NCBI GenBank assembly: GCA_028583405.1
Contig: CM053249.1
Coordinates: 35,850,628 to 35,914,627, forward strand
Source of the DNA: Pogonophryne albipinna
Lineage: Eukaryota; Chordata; Actinopteri; Perciformes; Artedidraconidae
DNA length: 64,000 nucleotides
Direction of reading: 5' to 3'
Positions within the stretch are counted from its first letter, which is position 1. Each line of letters starts with the position of its first letter. The position numbers and the translations under genes were made by a program. The notes beneath the pieces were generated by a model. It was not told the origin of the DNA. It saw only the letters and a program-made list of their open reading frames with translations, and made no database searches. This document shows positions 1-10,490 of this stretch, piece after piece.

Positions 1-184
1 ATAATCTTAAAATACTCCACCTCAAGTAAAAGTCCTGATTTCAAAATGTTATTTTAGTAAAAGTAAAAAAGTGTTAGAAGTATGAAGTAGCAACTAATGT
101 AATTACTCAAGTAAGTACATATATGCCAAAAAAGTACTTAAGTCCAATAGTTGAGTAAATGTGCTTAATAACCTTCCTCCACTG
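1..184. mobile_element. MITE end fragment, hAT-like
   Basis: AT-rich sequence full of AAGTA/CTCAAGTA motifs ends in CCTCCACTG at 176-184. This resembles the terminus of common fish hAT-type MITEs (CAGTGGTGGAA... at the other end). The element is cut off by the window start, so its other end and target duplication cannot be seen. A relative lies at 62685-62813. Confidence 0.45.
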
Positions 185-501
185 TGTGCCTGGTACAGTG
201 TGCTTAAAGTCAACACGTGGTTTTGTGTAGAAATGGTTCAGGAGACATATGCACACAATGTGGAGAACATGATGGTGATGACAGAGAGCTGAAGTGGAAC
301 CCAAATCCCAGAAACATTTGCAAGAATGCTAAAAATCTGACCCTACATCAGTTTTAGTTGGCCTATAGCAGACATGTTTGCGAAATGACTGCTTTTGTGC
401 TTCTGACAGACATTAATCTGAGGCTTTCAGCTAAATCTTATCTTTTTTTACAGGCAAGTCTAGTTGCCATGGCTCCAGATGAAGTCCCTCAACCTCTGAA
501 C
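185..501. other. No feature recognised
   Basis: Unique-looking non-coding sequence between two MITEs. I see no supported gene, repeat or RNA. Confidence 0.5.
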
Positions 502-783
502 CAGGGGGGTCGAAACATTTTTCACTGAGGGCCACATTCAGAAAAACATTCGAAGGGCCCCTCACTAGAGGTGAGGTATATTGCCTCAAGAATTGATTGG
601 AAAATAGAGCTTATTAACAAATGTGTAATATATTTTAATATATACTGTATTTAAGAAGTACAATAGTAGTCAAGCACAAGTTTCGTGTGTTGACCATATC
701 CCATTATACTTTTGTAATTATCTGCGGGCCAATTAAAAAAGGACCACGGGCTGCAGTTGGCCCCGGGCCGTAGTTTGGACACC
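502..783. mobile_element. Short non-autonomous hAT-like element
   Basis: It begins CAGGGGGGTCGAAACATTTT and ends GGGCCGTAGTTTGGACACC. These resemble the two ends of Charlie-type hAT MITEs (CAGGGGTGTCCAAAC...CGGCCCGGGGGCC). The right end seems to lack its last bases and I cannot define an 8-bp target duplication. It has no coding capacity. Confidence 0.45.
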
Positions 784-2389
784 AATATGATTGTTGTGTG
801 CCGACTGAGGTTGACCTGATGCTCAGCTGGTTTCATTAAACGCATTGAAACCCTTTCCTCTCTTCTGTGTGTTGTAGCCTGTGTGCTGTTTGGTAGTCCA
901 GCCGGCCTCTCTATATCTAATATATCTTAGCTCCTGTTAACATGAGACATCATCTGTATGTTAATAATGATTTTGTTGAGAGTGATTAATTGTTTTATGG
1001 CGTAATTGGCTGTTTGGCTGGGGAGGAAGGGTTTTTGGGACTCGTGGCTAGAATGGGCTTCTCCTCTTTACCTTGTGCTGCCAGAAGACACTTAACAAGC
1101 TGGCAGTAAAACTGGAAGGGCCTGTTGAGCATGTGGGCAAACATTAAAAGCTCTGGATTCAAAGTTAATTTTTCCAGACATGATTATTAAAACCCTGTGC
1201 CAGTGTGTGGCTTTGTGTCCATGAGTGTGCCCATATGTGGCCCTGGAAAGGCCCCTCTGAGAGCCCTTGTGAATGCATATGCACCGTACACTGTGTGTGT
1301 TAGCATGTGTGTGCCAATGGCTCTTTGTGTGTGATTACTCCAGTGAGATCAATTATGGCTCTTTTTAGCCCTAATCACTGTGTCTTTCTTCATGTCAAAG
1401 CACATTTAAGGTGCAGTGTTGGGGGGCGGGGGTTGCTGGGGGGTTTTGGTACAGATACAGCCAGATCTGCACTTCCCAGAGAACATGTTCCTCTTTGTTC
1501 ACACTCTGTCTGCAGGCTGCATGCTGGCAGCAGCTCTGATGACCTGCAGCAAGGGGGAATATGTGTCCTGTCTCCACATCACTGCAAACACTCTCACAGC
1601 CACCAGGTGGATACTGAGAGTGTGTTGTAACACACAGTGTAAACCCTGACAAGTAGACATCAAAGCACGACACAGTTTAAATCCAATCATTCAGCTGAAA
1701 TCTTATGATCTATCAGATTGATTCACTGAGACGTGTTTTGCACGGCAGAATTTCAGCAGCCATGTTAAAACTAAATTGAGCGACTTCATTTTAAATGTCT
1801 CTGTCACCATGCCAGCTCCTCATCGTGAAACCTTTGTGAATAGCAACAACCCACATAGGAAATACAAATCAAAGAAATGGATTGATTAGTTCCATGGTTC
1901 TGAGCTGTGTTCTCCTGCAGTGTGCAGCTGGTGCTCTGAAGTCAGGTTAAATGCTGTGATACGGTCATGGCTTTTCATTCAAATGTATGAGTCTATAATC
2001 ATAACACTAACAGTACAGCCCCTATCTAGGAATGGTTATAATTAAAAGTAGATAGTATTCAATATCAAATCTTAGCCAATGTCGACACATTTATGAACTA
2101 AACTGTAAAAATGCAATAATTGTTTCATCCAAAGTGTGACTAATTAATAATGTGTGGACAAAGTCCTTCCAGTTGGGCCTTATTATCTTCTTTATCTGAC
2201 TGAAGTTAACTTCCATCTTCAGTCAGGACTCAAGCTGATACTGATTCGACTGCGTCTTGGCTATATAAAATATCTTCTGCATGTAGCACTTACAAAGGAT
2301 TTGGCTTTAAGTTAAGCTAATTCTGGTTTATAGACAGGACATGTACCTGCAGGATTCTTGCTTTTGAGTTGGCTTCTTTATGGTTAAAG
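784..2389. other. No gene seen; unique non-coding sequence
   Basis: I find no open frame with family resemblance, no splice-bounded exon and no repeat I recognise. The open frames near 1300-1690 overlap on both strands and look like chance. Confidence 0.5.
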
Positions 2390-2440
2390 GCCCTTATTGT
2401 AAGTCACTTTGGATAAAAGCATCAGTTAAATGAAAAGTTA
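2390..2440 (+). repeat. SINE/L2-type 3' tail fragment
   Basis: The string TAAGTCACTTTGGATAAAAG matches the 3' tail shared by many fish SINEs and partner LINEs; compare the intact SINE at 3078-3281. No tRNA-like head precedes it, so it is a 5'-truncated copy. Confidence 0.45.
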
Positions 2441-2719
2441 TGTATTGATGAACTTGTTGGCAATATTTGTCTTACCTTAACAATAGTAAATTCACCATTC
2501 AAATAGATAGAAAATGTAAAATAATTCAGAGAACAAAAAGGTTTTGGAATCTTGTTTCAAAGACCACTCCTTGAAGAGAAAGCATACCCTTGATACTGTT
2601 GAGCAGCCAGTGGCATCTTCCAGAATCCGCTCTGAAATATTCCTCAGATTGGCTGAAGACAGTGGATCCGGAGATTTTAAATCTGAACACCTCTTCACGG
2701 ATAAATCTGCGTTTTGACA

Positions 2720-3010
2720 TGGACTCAATTATCAGGGGGAGCTAATCCCAGAGACCCTTTTAACCTGGTATGTTCCGCGGGGCCAGGAATAACCACGCTC
2801 CTGATTTAGGAAATCAAAGACAGGTAATTAAAATCATAATGGTCGTGGTTAAGATGATTATCGTCGGGGCTCCAGATAAGGCAACCTCCAGCAGATTTCC
2901 GCCCTTTTAAAATATTTATGGAATACGATTAGTCCGCAGGGCAAGAGCCGTGTTAAAAGATTTAAGGATGACTTGCAGATCAAGAGATGGAAAATAAGCA
3001 TCTTAACATG
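2720..3010. other. Candidate conserved non-coding element
   Basis: Balanced-composition, low-repeat sequence rich in ATTA/TAAT homeodomain-type cores (for example GGTAATTAAAATCATAATGG near 2824). It has no coding potential and no transposon hallmarks. This is the texture of vertebrate developmental enhancers, but without alignment to another species it is only a guess. Confidence 0.18.
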
Positions 3011-3077
3011 GTGAGGAAATGAGGGTGGAAATAAAGAGGAAAGGGAGACAGAGGGGAGGAGGGAGAGATGGAGTCGG

Positions 3078-3281
3078 AGGCGTGTGGCGCAGTGGATAGA
3101 GCCTTGGTGTTCGGATCAGGAGAACACAGGTTCAAACCCCACTGCTGTCAACGTGTCGTTGTGTCCCTGGGCAAGACACTTCACCCCAAATTGCTCCTGT
3201 GGGGATTGTCCACAGTATTGAGTATGTAAGTCGCTTTGGATAAAAGCGTCTAACAAGTAACATGTAATGTAATGGAGTGAC
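3078..3281 (+). mobile_element. tRNA-derived SINE
   Basis: The 5' head has a pol III A box (TGGCGCAGTGG, 3085-3095) and a B box (GGTTCAAACCC, 3129-3139), spaced as in a tRNA. The body continues past the tRNA-like part and ends in the fish SINE/LINE tail (GTAAGTCGCTTTGGATAAAA, about 3225-3244) and a short TGTAATG repeat. A functional tRNA gene is unlikely because of the long tail and the absence of a clean 3' acceptor stem. A GT microsatellite follows at about 3283-3298. SINEs of this sort are moved by the machinery of a LINE sharing the tail, plausibly an L2-group LINE. Confidence 0.75.
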
Positions 3282-3298
3282 CGTGTGTGTGTGTGTGT

Positions 3299-4413
3299 TT
3301 CTGAAGAGGGGCCAGGTGTGTCCCCCTAGGCCAGGGCTCAGGTTGAACAAGGACTAACACAGAACAAGACTATAGGGCAGAGATGGATTATAATCCGAGG
3401 GGTTGGAGGGGCTCATGCACACAGCTTCACTCATTGTATTCATTTATCTTCTACAATCAGCCCACAGTATATATATTGTATATATACTCACTTAATGTAA
3501 ATAATATCCTTCCTTTAAATTGTGTTAGCTGTAATGTGGCCCTTCATAGTGTTTATTTGTGAGACAGTCAGATTTGTATCCTTCACGGTCAACTTGTATA
3601 TATTTTACTTTTTAGTTCTGTTTTATTTTTCTATTTTGAGATGTTTATATTTGATGTTCTTCTTCTACTCTTTTTATTTTTATATGATTAGCAATGCCTT
3701 GTTCTGACATGCTGCTGTAACAAAACATTTCACAATTTGGGATCAATTAAGAATATCTTATATGTTCATAAAGGCAGTCAGATGATAGAAAGGTTACACT
3801 GAGTTAATAGGGGGCAGACAGCCCTCCCCTAGGATGTTTCACAGTACGACTGACAGCTGAATAGAACAGAGGTCCTGAGGTCAACTCAAGGTCACTTCCT
3901 GTCTGCGACCCCTGAGCTCAGCAGATGCCTCCTGACTGCGAGGAGGTGGTGCTGGAAATAATTTTGACTTCATCCACTTGATGCAGTCAGAAGTGACAAC
4001 CCCCCCACCTCAGTTAGACATGGCCGTGGATGTTGCTGCATCACTGGAACTTAGGAACTGATACTTTAGGGGTGCACTGTGAGGGGGGGGATTTTGAGTT
4101 AGATCTCAGATGAAACACGTTTTTTTAAGCTGCTGTGGTATTTGTAAAAGAATGGATCATCTTGTTTCAAGATATAAATCTTACTTGATTTTATAAAACA
4201 CATTTTTTTAGGAAAATCACCAACTGACATCAGGAAACAGAACACTTTTGAGCATTTCTGGATTATTCTGTAACACAACATAATCTCCTGAGTGTAAGGT
4301 TTCAGCGTTAGAGTAGGGAGCTTATGGGGTTGTGTTATTCTGGTGATCTTACGTTTTATTTTGATGTTGGCTCTGTCCTCTCATTACAGGTGTCGTCACT
4401 TCCTGTAGTGGTG
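3299..4413. other. No gene seen; unique non-coding sequence
   Basis: AT-rich sequence with short homopolymer runs (a G run at 4083-4090). No coding region or recognised repeat was found. Confidence 0.5.
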
Positions 4414-4827
4414 TGTCACGGCCAGCTTGATGGTGATCTTCTGGTCTGGATTGGTTACACCTGTGCCTCATTAACCATGGTGTATATGTAGCCCTATTCT
4501 CCTGTTGTCCTTTGTCGGTTCGTCTTTGTCTATGAATCAGGTCCATGTCTATACTTCCACGGCAACCCTTGAGCAAACCATTAGTTGAACCTAGCGTACT
4601 GTTGAACTACCTAGTAGATCCTAAAAACCCTGTATTACCATTAGTTGAACCTAGCGTACTGTTGAGTTACCTAGTAGATCCTAAAAACCCTGCATTACCA
4701 TTAGTTGAACCTAGCGTACTGTTGAGTTACCTAGTAGATCCTAAAAAACCTTTTGTACAAATAAAGGACATTCTTGGAAATCAAGAAACGAATCGTGCAT
4801 CTGAGTCTTTGTGAGTCCTTCGTGTCA
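4414..4827 (+). mobile_element. Putative solo LTR (Gypsy-like texture)
   Basis: The 414-bp block opens TGTCACGGCC and closes CTTCGTGTCA, giving TG...CA ends. It has an AATAAA signal at 4760-4765 followed by the CTGAGTC...GAGTCCTTCGTGTC sequence often seen at the 3' end of fish Gypsy LTRs. No internal retroelement coding lies beside it. I find no convincing 4-5-bp target duplication, so the boundaries are provisional. A 60-bp tandem array sits inside it. Confidence 0.45.
4579..4753 (+). repeat. 60-bp minisatellite, about three units
   Basis: Three successive 60-bp units begin at 4579, 4639 and 4699 with TTAGTTGAACCTAGCGTACT. They differ at only a few positions, such as AACTAC versus AGTTAC and TGTATT versus TGCATT. 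Because 60 is a multiple of three, a frame runs open through the array and would repeat 20 residues. I do not treat that as a gene, since it lies inside an LTR-like block and has no family resemblance. Confidence 0.85.
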
Positions 4828-4858
4828 CTGAGCCTGGTAAATTATAGTTCAAATTAAG

Positions 4859-4924
4859 TTTTACATTACATTACATTGCATTTAGCTGACGCTTTTATCC
4901 AAAGTGACTTACAATAAGTGCCAG
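4859..4924 (-). repeat. SINE/L2-type 3' tail fragment
   Basis: TTACATTACATTACATTGC followed by GACGCTTTTATCCAAAGTGA is the reverse complement of the tail seen at 3225-3281. It is a 5'-truncated insertion on the minus strand. Confidence 0.5.
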
Positions 4925-4975
4925 CTAATTACAAGATCTAATTCATCTAAATCTCCCATTATATTTCAAGAGTTC

Positions 4976-5372
4976 GGTAACACTTTATATTAAGGTACAC
5001 AAATTAACCATCAACTAGTTGTTAATTAACATGCATATTAGCAGTATATTGGCTCTTTATTAGTCATTATAAAACACTTATTAATGCCTTATTCTGCATG
5101 ACCATATTCTACAAGTAATAGGCCATTAGTTGAGAGTTTTTCCTCAATAACCCTCTAATTAGTGCTGATTTATTGCAAGTAAGGAAGTTGTTGTACATGA
5201 GTTTTGGTCTTAATATACTCTGCTCAATATGGGCCTAATAAGGCAGTAGTACCACAAGAATAGTTATTCTCCCATAATAACACTTACCAAATATGATCTA
5301 TTATAAGACATGAAACTATAAGTGTTAATTGTGTCTAAATAACTCAAAATTAGGTATTTATATCTAAGAATA
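4976..5372 (+). repeat. Dispersed repeat 'Rep-1', copy a
   Basis: It begins GGTAACACTTTATATTAAGG and runs to the block around TATTTATATCTAAGAATATG. A second copy lies inverted at 10206-10490. That copy lacks roughly 120 bp corresponding to about 5222-5345 but retains both flanks. It is non-coding. The sharp GGTAACACTTTAT end suggests a MITE-like element, class unknown. Confidence 0.6.
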
Positions 5373-5512
5373 TGTTTTGGGGTATTGACAGTTCAGCTAC
5401 CAATAGCAAGGTGATATTGACCTGTATGTTTCATATTTGCACATTTATATTTTTGTAAAATTTGTACTGAAGGTTAGACAGGAAACCGGGTACAGAAAGT
5501 AGCAGAAAGTGA

Positions 5513-7366
5513 ACTGAAGACTTTCAGTCTGGCTTTAGAACACATCATAGCACAGAGACAGCTCTGGTTAAAGTCACAAATGACCTTCTAATAGCCTCTG
5601 ACAAGGGACTTGTCTCTATTCTTGTTTTGCTCGATCTCAGTGCTGCATTTGATACTATCGACGATGATATCTTATTGCAAAGACTAGAGCACTTAGTTGG
5701 CATACAGGGAACTGCTTTAGGCTGGTTTAGGTCCTATCTATCTGAATGCTCTCAGTTTGTACGTGTCAATGATGAATCTTCCACGCAAACCAAAGTTAGC
5801 CATGGAGTGCCACAGGGCTCAGTGCTCGGACCTATTTTGTTCACATTATATGCTTCCGTTAGGCAATATTATAAGGAATCATTCTGTACATTTTCATTGT
5901 TATGCGGATGATACTCAACTATATTTATCAATCAAGCCTGATGAAATTAATCATCTAAATAAAATTCAAGACTGCCTCAAGGACTTAAAAACGTGGATGA
6001 CCTTAAACTTTTTGATGTTAAACACGACCAAAACTGAAGTTATTGTACTTGGCCCGAAGAATCTACGAAACAAATGATCTAAAGATGTACTAACTATGGA
6101 TGCCATTAATTTGGCCTCCAGTGAGAATGTAAGGAATCTTGGTGTTGTATTTGATCAGGATTTATCCCTTAACGCCCACATAAAATCAATTTCAAGGACC
6201 GCCTACTTCCATCTACGTAACATTGCAAAAATCAGTCATATCTTGCCTCAAAACGATGCAAAAAAACTAGTCCATGCATTTGTTACTTCAAGGCTGGATT
6301 ATTGTAACTCCTTATTATCAGGGTGTACCAAGAAGTCAGTCAAGTCGCTTCAGCTGATTCAAAATGCTGCAGCTCGTGTACTAACCAGAGTTAGGAAAAG
6401 GGACCACATTACTCCTGTTCTGGCTGCCTTACACTGGCTCCCTATAGAACACAGGATAGAATTTAAAATTCTTCTTCTCGTCTACAAAGCCCTTAATGGG
6501 CAGGCGCCATCTTACCTTAAAGAACTCATTATACCCTACTGTCCTACTAGGGCATTGCGTTCCAAGAATGCAGGGTTGTTGGTTGTTCCTAGAGTCTCTA
6601 AAAGTACAATGGGAGCCAGAGCCTTTTCTTATCAAGCTCCACATTTGTGGAATCAGCTTCCAGTTTGTGTTCGGGCGGCAGACACCCTATCCGTTTTTAA
6701 GAGTGTGCTTAAGACCTTCCTTTTTGATAAAGCTTATAGTTTGGGCTGATTAGATTCAGCCCCTAGTTTTGCTGATATAGGCTTAGTTTGTCGGGGGACA
6801 TCTTACTTCTTCCTTCTCTCTGTCTATACCTGTGTACTCTCATGTTCCGATTAACCCAGCTTCCCCAAATGTCTTTCTTTTTGGTGTCTATATACAGCGG
6901 GATCCGGAGTCATGGATGATCCTGTTGCTGCGGTCCTGTGTCCTGGATCGCGAGCCCTGGATCTTGAGTCGTGGCTGTGGTCCTGGATCATAAGTCCTGG
7001 ATGGATATCCTCGTGGATTCATCTTCTTATTATAGACACATGCATTTACAAACATTTGGTCTACCTATGTTCCAAATGTATTATCTCTTCAATTTACACA
7101 CGGCATCTATTGCATGTCTGTCCGTCCTGTGAGAGGGATCCCTCCTCTGTTGCTCTCCCTGAGGTTTCTCCCATGTTCCCCTTTAAACTGTGGGTTTTCT
7201 CCGGAAGTTTTTCCTTGTACGATGTGAGGGTCTAAGGACAGAGGGTGTTGTATTGTCATACTGATATTCTGTACAAACTGTGAAGTCCACTGTGACAAAT
7301 GTAACATTTGTGATATTGGGCTATATAAATAAACATTGATGATTGATTGATTGATTGATTGATTGA
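5513..7366 (+). mobile_element. 5'-truncated L2-group LINE ('L2-1')
   Basis: It starts inside the reverse transcriptase, carries the rest of ORF2 and a 3' UTR (6750-7336), and ends in a TGAT-type tandem tail (7337-7366), as L2-group LINEs do. It is very close to the minus-strand copy at 46537-49337, so both are recent members of one subfamily. The target duplication is not clear. Confidence 0.85.
5518..6749 (+). pseudogene. L2 LINE ORF2 fragment (reverse transcriptase C-terminal half)
   Basis: The intact protein would nick target DNA and reverse-transcribe its own RNA. Visible are the palm motif LDLSAAFDT (about 5630), [10 protein letters not shown] (about 5810), the catalytic YADD in [10 protein letters not shown] (about 5900), and the C-terminal region with RLDYCNSLL and the [10 protein letters not shown] block (6290-6420). 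The endonuclease and the first RT motifs are absent because of 5' truncation. Compared with the sister copy at 48307-49345, about 2 bp are missing near 5850, shifting frame, and an in-frame TGA stands at 6076-6078. The last block is then open to its natural stop at 6747-6749. Family assignment is firm; it cannot make an active enzyme. Confidence 0.85.
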
Positions 7367-7777
7367 ATAGCATGGCAGTAGACATCCATGAGTAGACTGC
7401 TACTAATTTTCCCTTTGCAACCTGAAGAGTAAAAGGGTCAAGTCCGCCAGAAAGCAATGACTGTAAGTGTAAGCGATTTTTGGGGGCGGCGTGATTACAT
7501 GTAAAGTCAATGCAGAGACGCAGACAGACGCAAATTCGCTCCGACGGCGCGCATGAAGCGGTGGACGCGGCGCGAATCACGCGATTGAAGGGGGCCGCGA
7601 CAGTTCAATTTTTTCAACTCGAGCGTCAAATTCACGTGACGCGATCTCGCGAAAGCCAATCAGGGATTGCCTGATTCCCTCTGACATCCCTCTGATGTCC
7701 TGCTGTTGATCAGATGGAAGAGATGATTGTTGTGGCTGTGAGTGGGTTTCCGGAGATTTACGATACAATGTCGTAGC

Positions 7778-9121
7778 CAGTGGCGGCCCCCCTCTTCCCA
7801 CATAAAAAAATTAATATATATATATATTTAAAAAATATATTTTTATTTTTTATTTTTAAGAAACAAGGTAAATATTATATAATTGGTATCAGTAAAATGT
7901 ATAATCTACAATAAAATCTCGTTTAAAATTGTGTTACGATGTCTAAAGTTACTGATAAGTCACATGTTTCCTGCCTGGCCTTGCCCTAGTATCATTACCC
8001 TCTCTCGTCTGGGTGCTATGCACAGCGCCCAGACGAGAGCGCAGCAAGTGCAGCAGAAGCCAACTGTTGCAATCTTTAAACTATGACGCCAAAACATAAT
8101 TTCAGCCAATCAGCGTCGTCAAATCTGATGGTCACAGGGCGCCTACGTCAGCGCCCGGTACAGTCTGTGAGTTGTTTGGACTCGTATCCAAGGAGACAAA
8201 ACAGGAAGCTGTCATTTACTCTGGAAGCTCTCATTAGCAGCTAATGAAAACTCCGTTTTTTACATAAAAATGGAATTATGGATTATCAATACTTTTTTCA
8301 AAGTGACAGACACATTGGATTAACCTATGGATTAATCTTCAGCCGCGTTTTTCGTTGTTCGTTTTTGATCAGAATAACAGCAAAATGTGAGCATAGCTTT
8401 AGGTGTTTTGCTACCTAAAGCTATGTTGTGTGATGTGATGTCTGTATTTGCTTCCCCTGTCGCGAGTTCTGATCGCTCAGTGATGATACTTATATTTCTA
8501 GAATATGTGGAATCTCAGCTTGTTTGTGCATATCCGATAAGTATATCGATTGATTTATACCTAGAGTGCGTTAGCATTTCAGGGCTCATTTAGACGCTTC
8601 TTGTGAGACTTGTGTTTTGTTTCGGTAAACATGGTTCATATCATCAGTTAGCTGAATTTCTTCCTGTTAAATGAGCAGGACACATGAATAGTTTATTACA
8701 TTTTAAGAAGCCCTGAGACACAGTTTAGTGAGAAAAAAACAGGTTAAATGGGAATTAAATAATGTTTTAAGTAATTTTGAGTGTTCCCAAAGCCCCGGTG
8801 TTCTGCAGTTTGTGTGGGCCTACTGTACTGTTACACAGTTTATACTGTAGAAACTATGTCCAGGACAAGGTGTTTGGAAGTTTTGGAAGATTCATAGCTA
8901 ACCACACTGAAGATTATGGAGGTATTGATCAGTCTTCTCATATTTTTAAGCCTCAATTTTTCCTTTCCCGTCCCCCCCCTCTAACATCACCAGAAGTCAT
9001 AATTTAAGGGGTCTTTTCTCAATTTTTTTTTACCGGTGGAGCATCCCCCCGGACCCTCCTAGTATTGTTTGGTCACTATTTCCATAGCCCCACCTAAAAT
9101 ATTTTTCACCAGCCGCCACTG
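7778..9121. mobile_element. Non-autonomous hAT element, 1344 bp, with target duplication
   Basis: Perfect 10-bp terminal inverted repeats CAGTGGCGGC...GCCGCCACTG are flanked by the 8-bp direct repeat GTCGTAGC (7770-7777 and 9122-9129), the hallmark of hAT insertion. The interior has no transposase frame. An AT-rich tract follows the left end, and the middle (about 8170-8743) is related to the B end of the TTAA-flanked family described at 40955-42986 and 59298-61440. Confidence 0.88.
8170..8743. mobile_element. Fragment of the TTAA-flanked element family (B end)
   Basis: The segment from GCAGCTAATGAAAACTCCG through ATGGAATTATGGATTATCAA to the terminal AAAACAGG followed by TTAA (8744-8747) matches the B end of the elements at 59298-61440 and 40955-42986. 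No matching A end is visible to the left, so the copy is truncated or was carried within the enclosing hAT. Confidence 0.6.
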
Positions 9122-9458
9122 GTCGTAGCCTATATCTACCGGGACTGCAACAAAAAGGAGCTGGCTTGGAGTAGAATAAGAACCCAGACACGGCGTTTGT
9201 TGCTACGTTTGTAGGACTTCCACAGAAGGTACAAAGCAGCAATAGTTGTTATATCCTCCATAGTCAAGGACAGAAATAACCAAAACGATCTTGCATGGAA
9301 GTGTAAACAACCTCAACTGTCCGTCAACGGCGCGGCGCGTCAACGGTATGTCTGTTTTGAATGACGGGATAAAACAAATTGCAAGCCGCGGTGAAACTTG
9401 AGCGATTGGAGCGATGCGAATATTCACATCGCGTCCGGTGTGAACGCAGCATTACACT

Positions 9459-10205
9459 GTAAGGACTAGTAACATGTATTGTGTTTATGTGATGACATTT
9501 GGAGATGTTTAAACTCAATGAGAAGATGCGTTAGCATTCACGCTATCATTAGCATACACCCTAGCGTTAGCCATACTAGCCTGTATACATGCTTATTACA
9601 CAGCTAGCATTAGCTATATTTACCTTGTTCACACTTAGTGGTCCTATGTGTTAATATGTGTATGTTACACTTGCATGTATGAGATCATTAAGTGCCTTGT
9701 ATCTTCTTTTTTTATAGTTTCACTCCGTTTGAATGTCAGTAGACTGCAAATAAGTCAATAAAGGAGCATGGCTGCTCATTCCCTGGCTCTCAAAAGACTT
9801 TGGCTGGCTGTTTAATCTATGTTCACACTGAGACAGTACAACACATAGAGAGAACAGTACACCTATTGTGTAAGTACATACAAGCAGGTCCCACAGTATG
9901 ATCACAAATACATAAACAATGTTAACAATCAGTTTTTATTAAAAAGTACAGGCTGCATATGTGTTCTCAGCCTTGGAGAAACTTGATATGTTTTGGTACA
10001 TGTGTCTGAACCTCTCTTTAGTGGTTCATTAATAAAAACAGATATTTCAATGTATGCCTACTTTGTTCATGCACTGTTGAGATTCATTTCAGTAGTTGTG
10101 TGCTATAATGTATTTACAAAGTGTGAAGAGGAGGCAACTTTAGAATAGGGAACATGTTCAGGTCAATTAGAGTCAAACTAGCTTATTGGTTATGAACAAG
10201 ACTTC
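9459..10205. other. No gene seen; unique non-coding sequence
   Basis: Contains GCTAGCATTAGC-type motif clusters near 9530-9620 but no gene or repeat that I can define. Confidence 0.45.
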
Positions 10206-10490
10206 ACTTTAAGGAACATGTTCTTAGATAGAAATACCTAATTTTGAGCATATTAAGACCAAAACTCATGTACAACAACTGCCTTACTTGCAATAAATAA
10301 GCACTAATTAGAGGGTTATTGAGGAAAAACTCTCAACTAATGGCTTATTACTTGTAGAATATGGTCATGTAGAATAAGGCATTAATAAGTGTTTTATAAT
10401 GACTAATAAATAGCCAATATACTGCTCATATGCATGTTAATTATCAACTAGTTGATGGTGAATTGGTGTACCTTAATATAAAGTGTTACC
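10206..10490 (-). repeat. Dispersed repeat 'Rep-1', copy b
   Basis: Reverse complement of 4976-5372, ending CCTTAATATAAAGTGTTACC at 10490. Relative to copy a it lacks about 120 bp in one place, so one copy has an internal deletion or the other an insertion. Non-coding. Confidence 0.6.

Larger units (their letters stand above)
7446..9458. mobile_element. CpG-rich DNA-transposon-like repeat, class uncertain
   Basis: Two CpG-rich halves, 7446-7777 and 9122-9458, belong together because the hAT element between them carries an 8-bp target duplication. The left half has GGCGGCGTGATTACATG and GACGCGGCGCGAATCACGCG; the right half has CGCGTCCGGTGTGAACGCAG. This resembles PIF/Harbinger-type non-autonomous elements of fish. 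I cannot delimit terminal repeats or a 3-bp target site, and I see no transposase. Confidence 0.35.

Noticed and set aside
3078..3281. A functional tRNA gene
   Set aside because: A and B boxes are present but the sequence runs into a SINE body and LINE-shared tail, and no acceptor-stem pairing or terminator follows at tRNA length.
6912..7580. Open frames in the 3' region of L2-1 as separate genes
   Set aside because: They lie in the LINE 3' UTR (CCTGGATC-type near-repeats at 6940-7000) or cross its tail, and are not conserved in the sister copy, which lacks much of this region.
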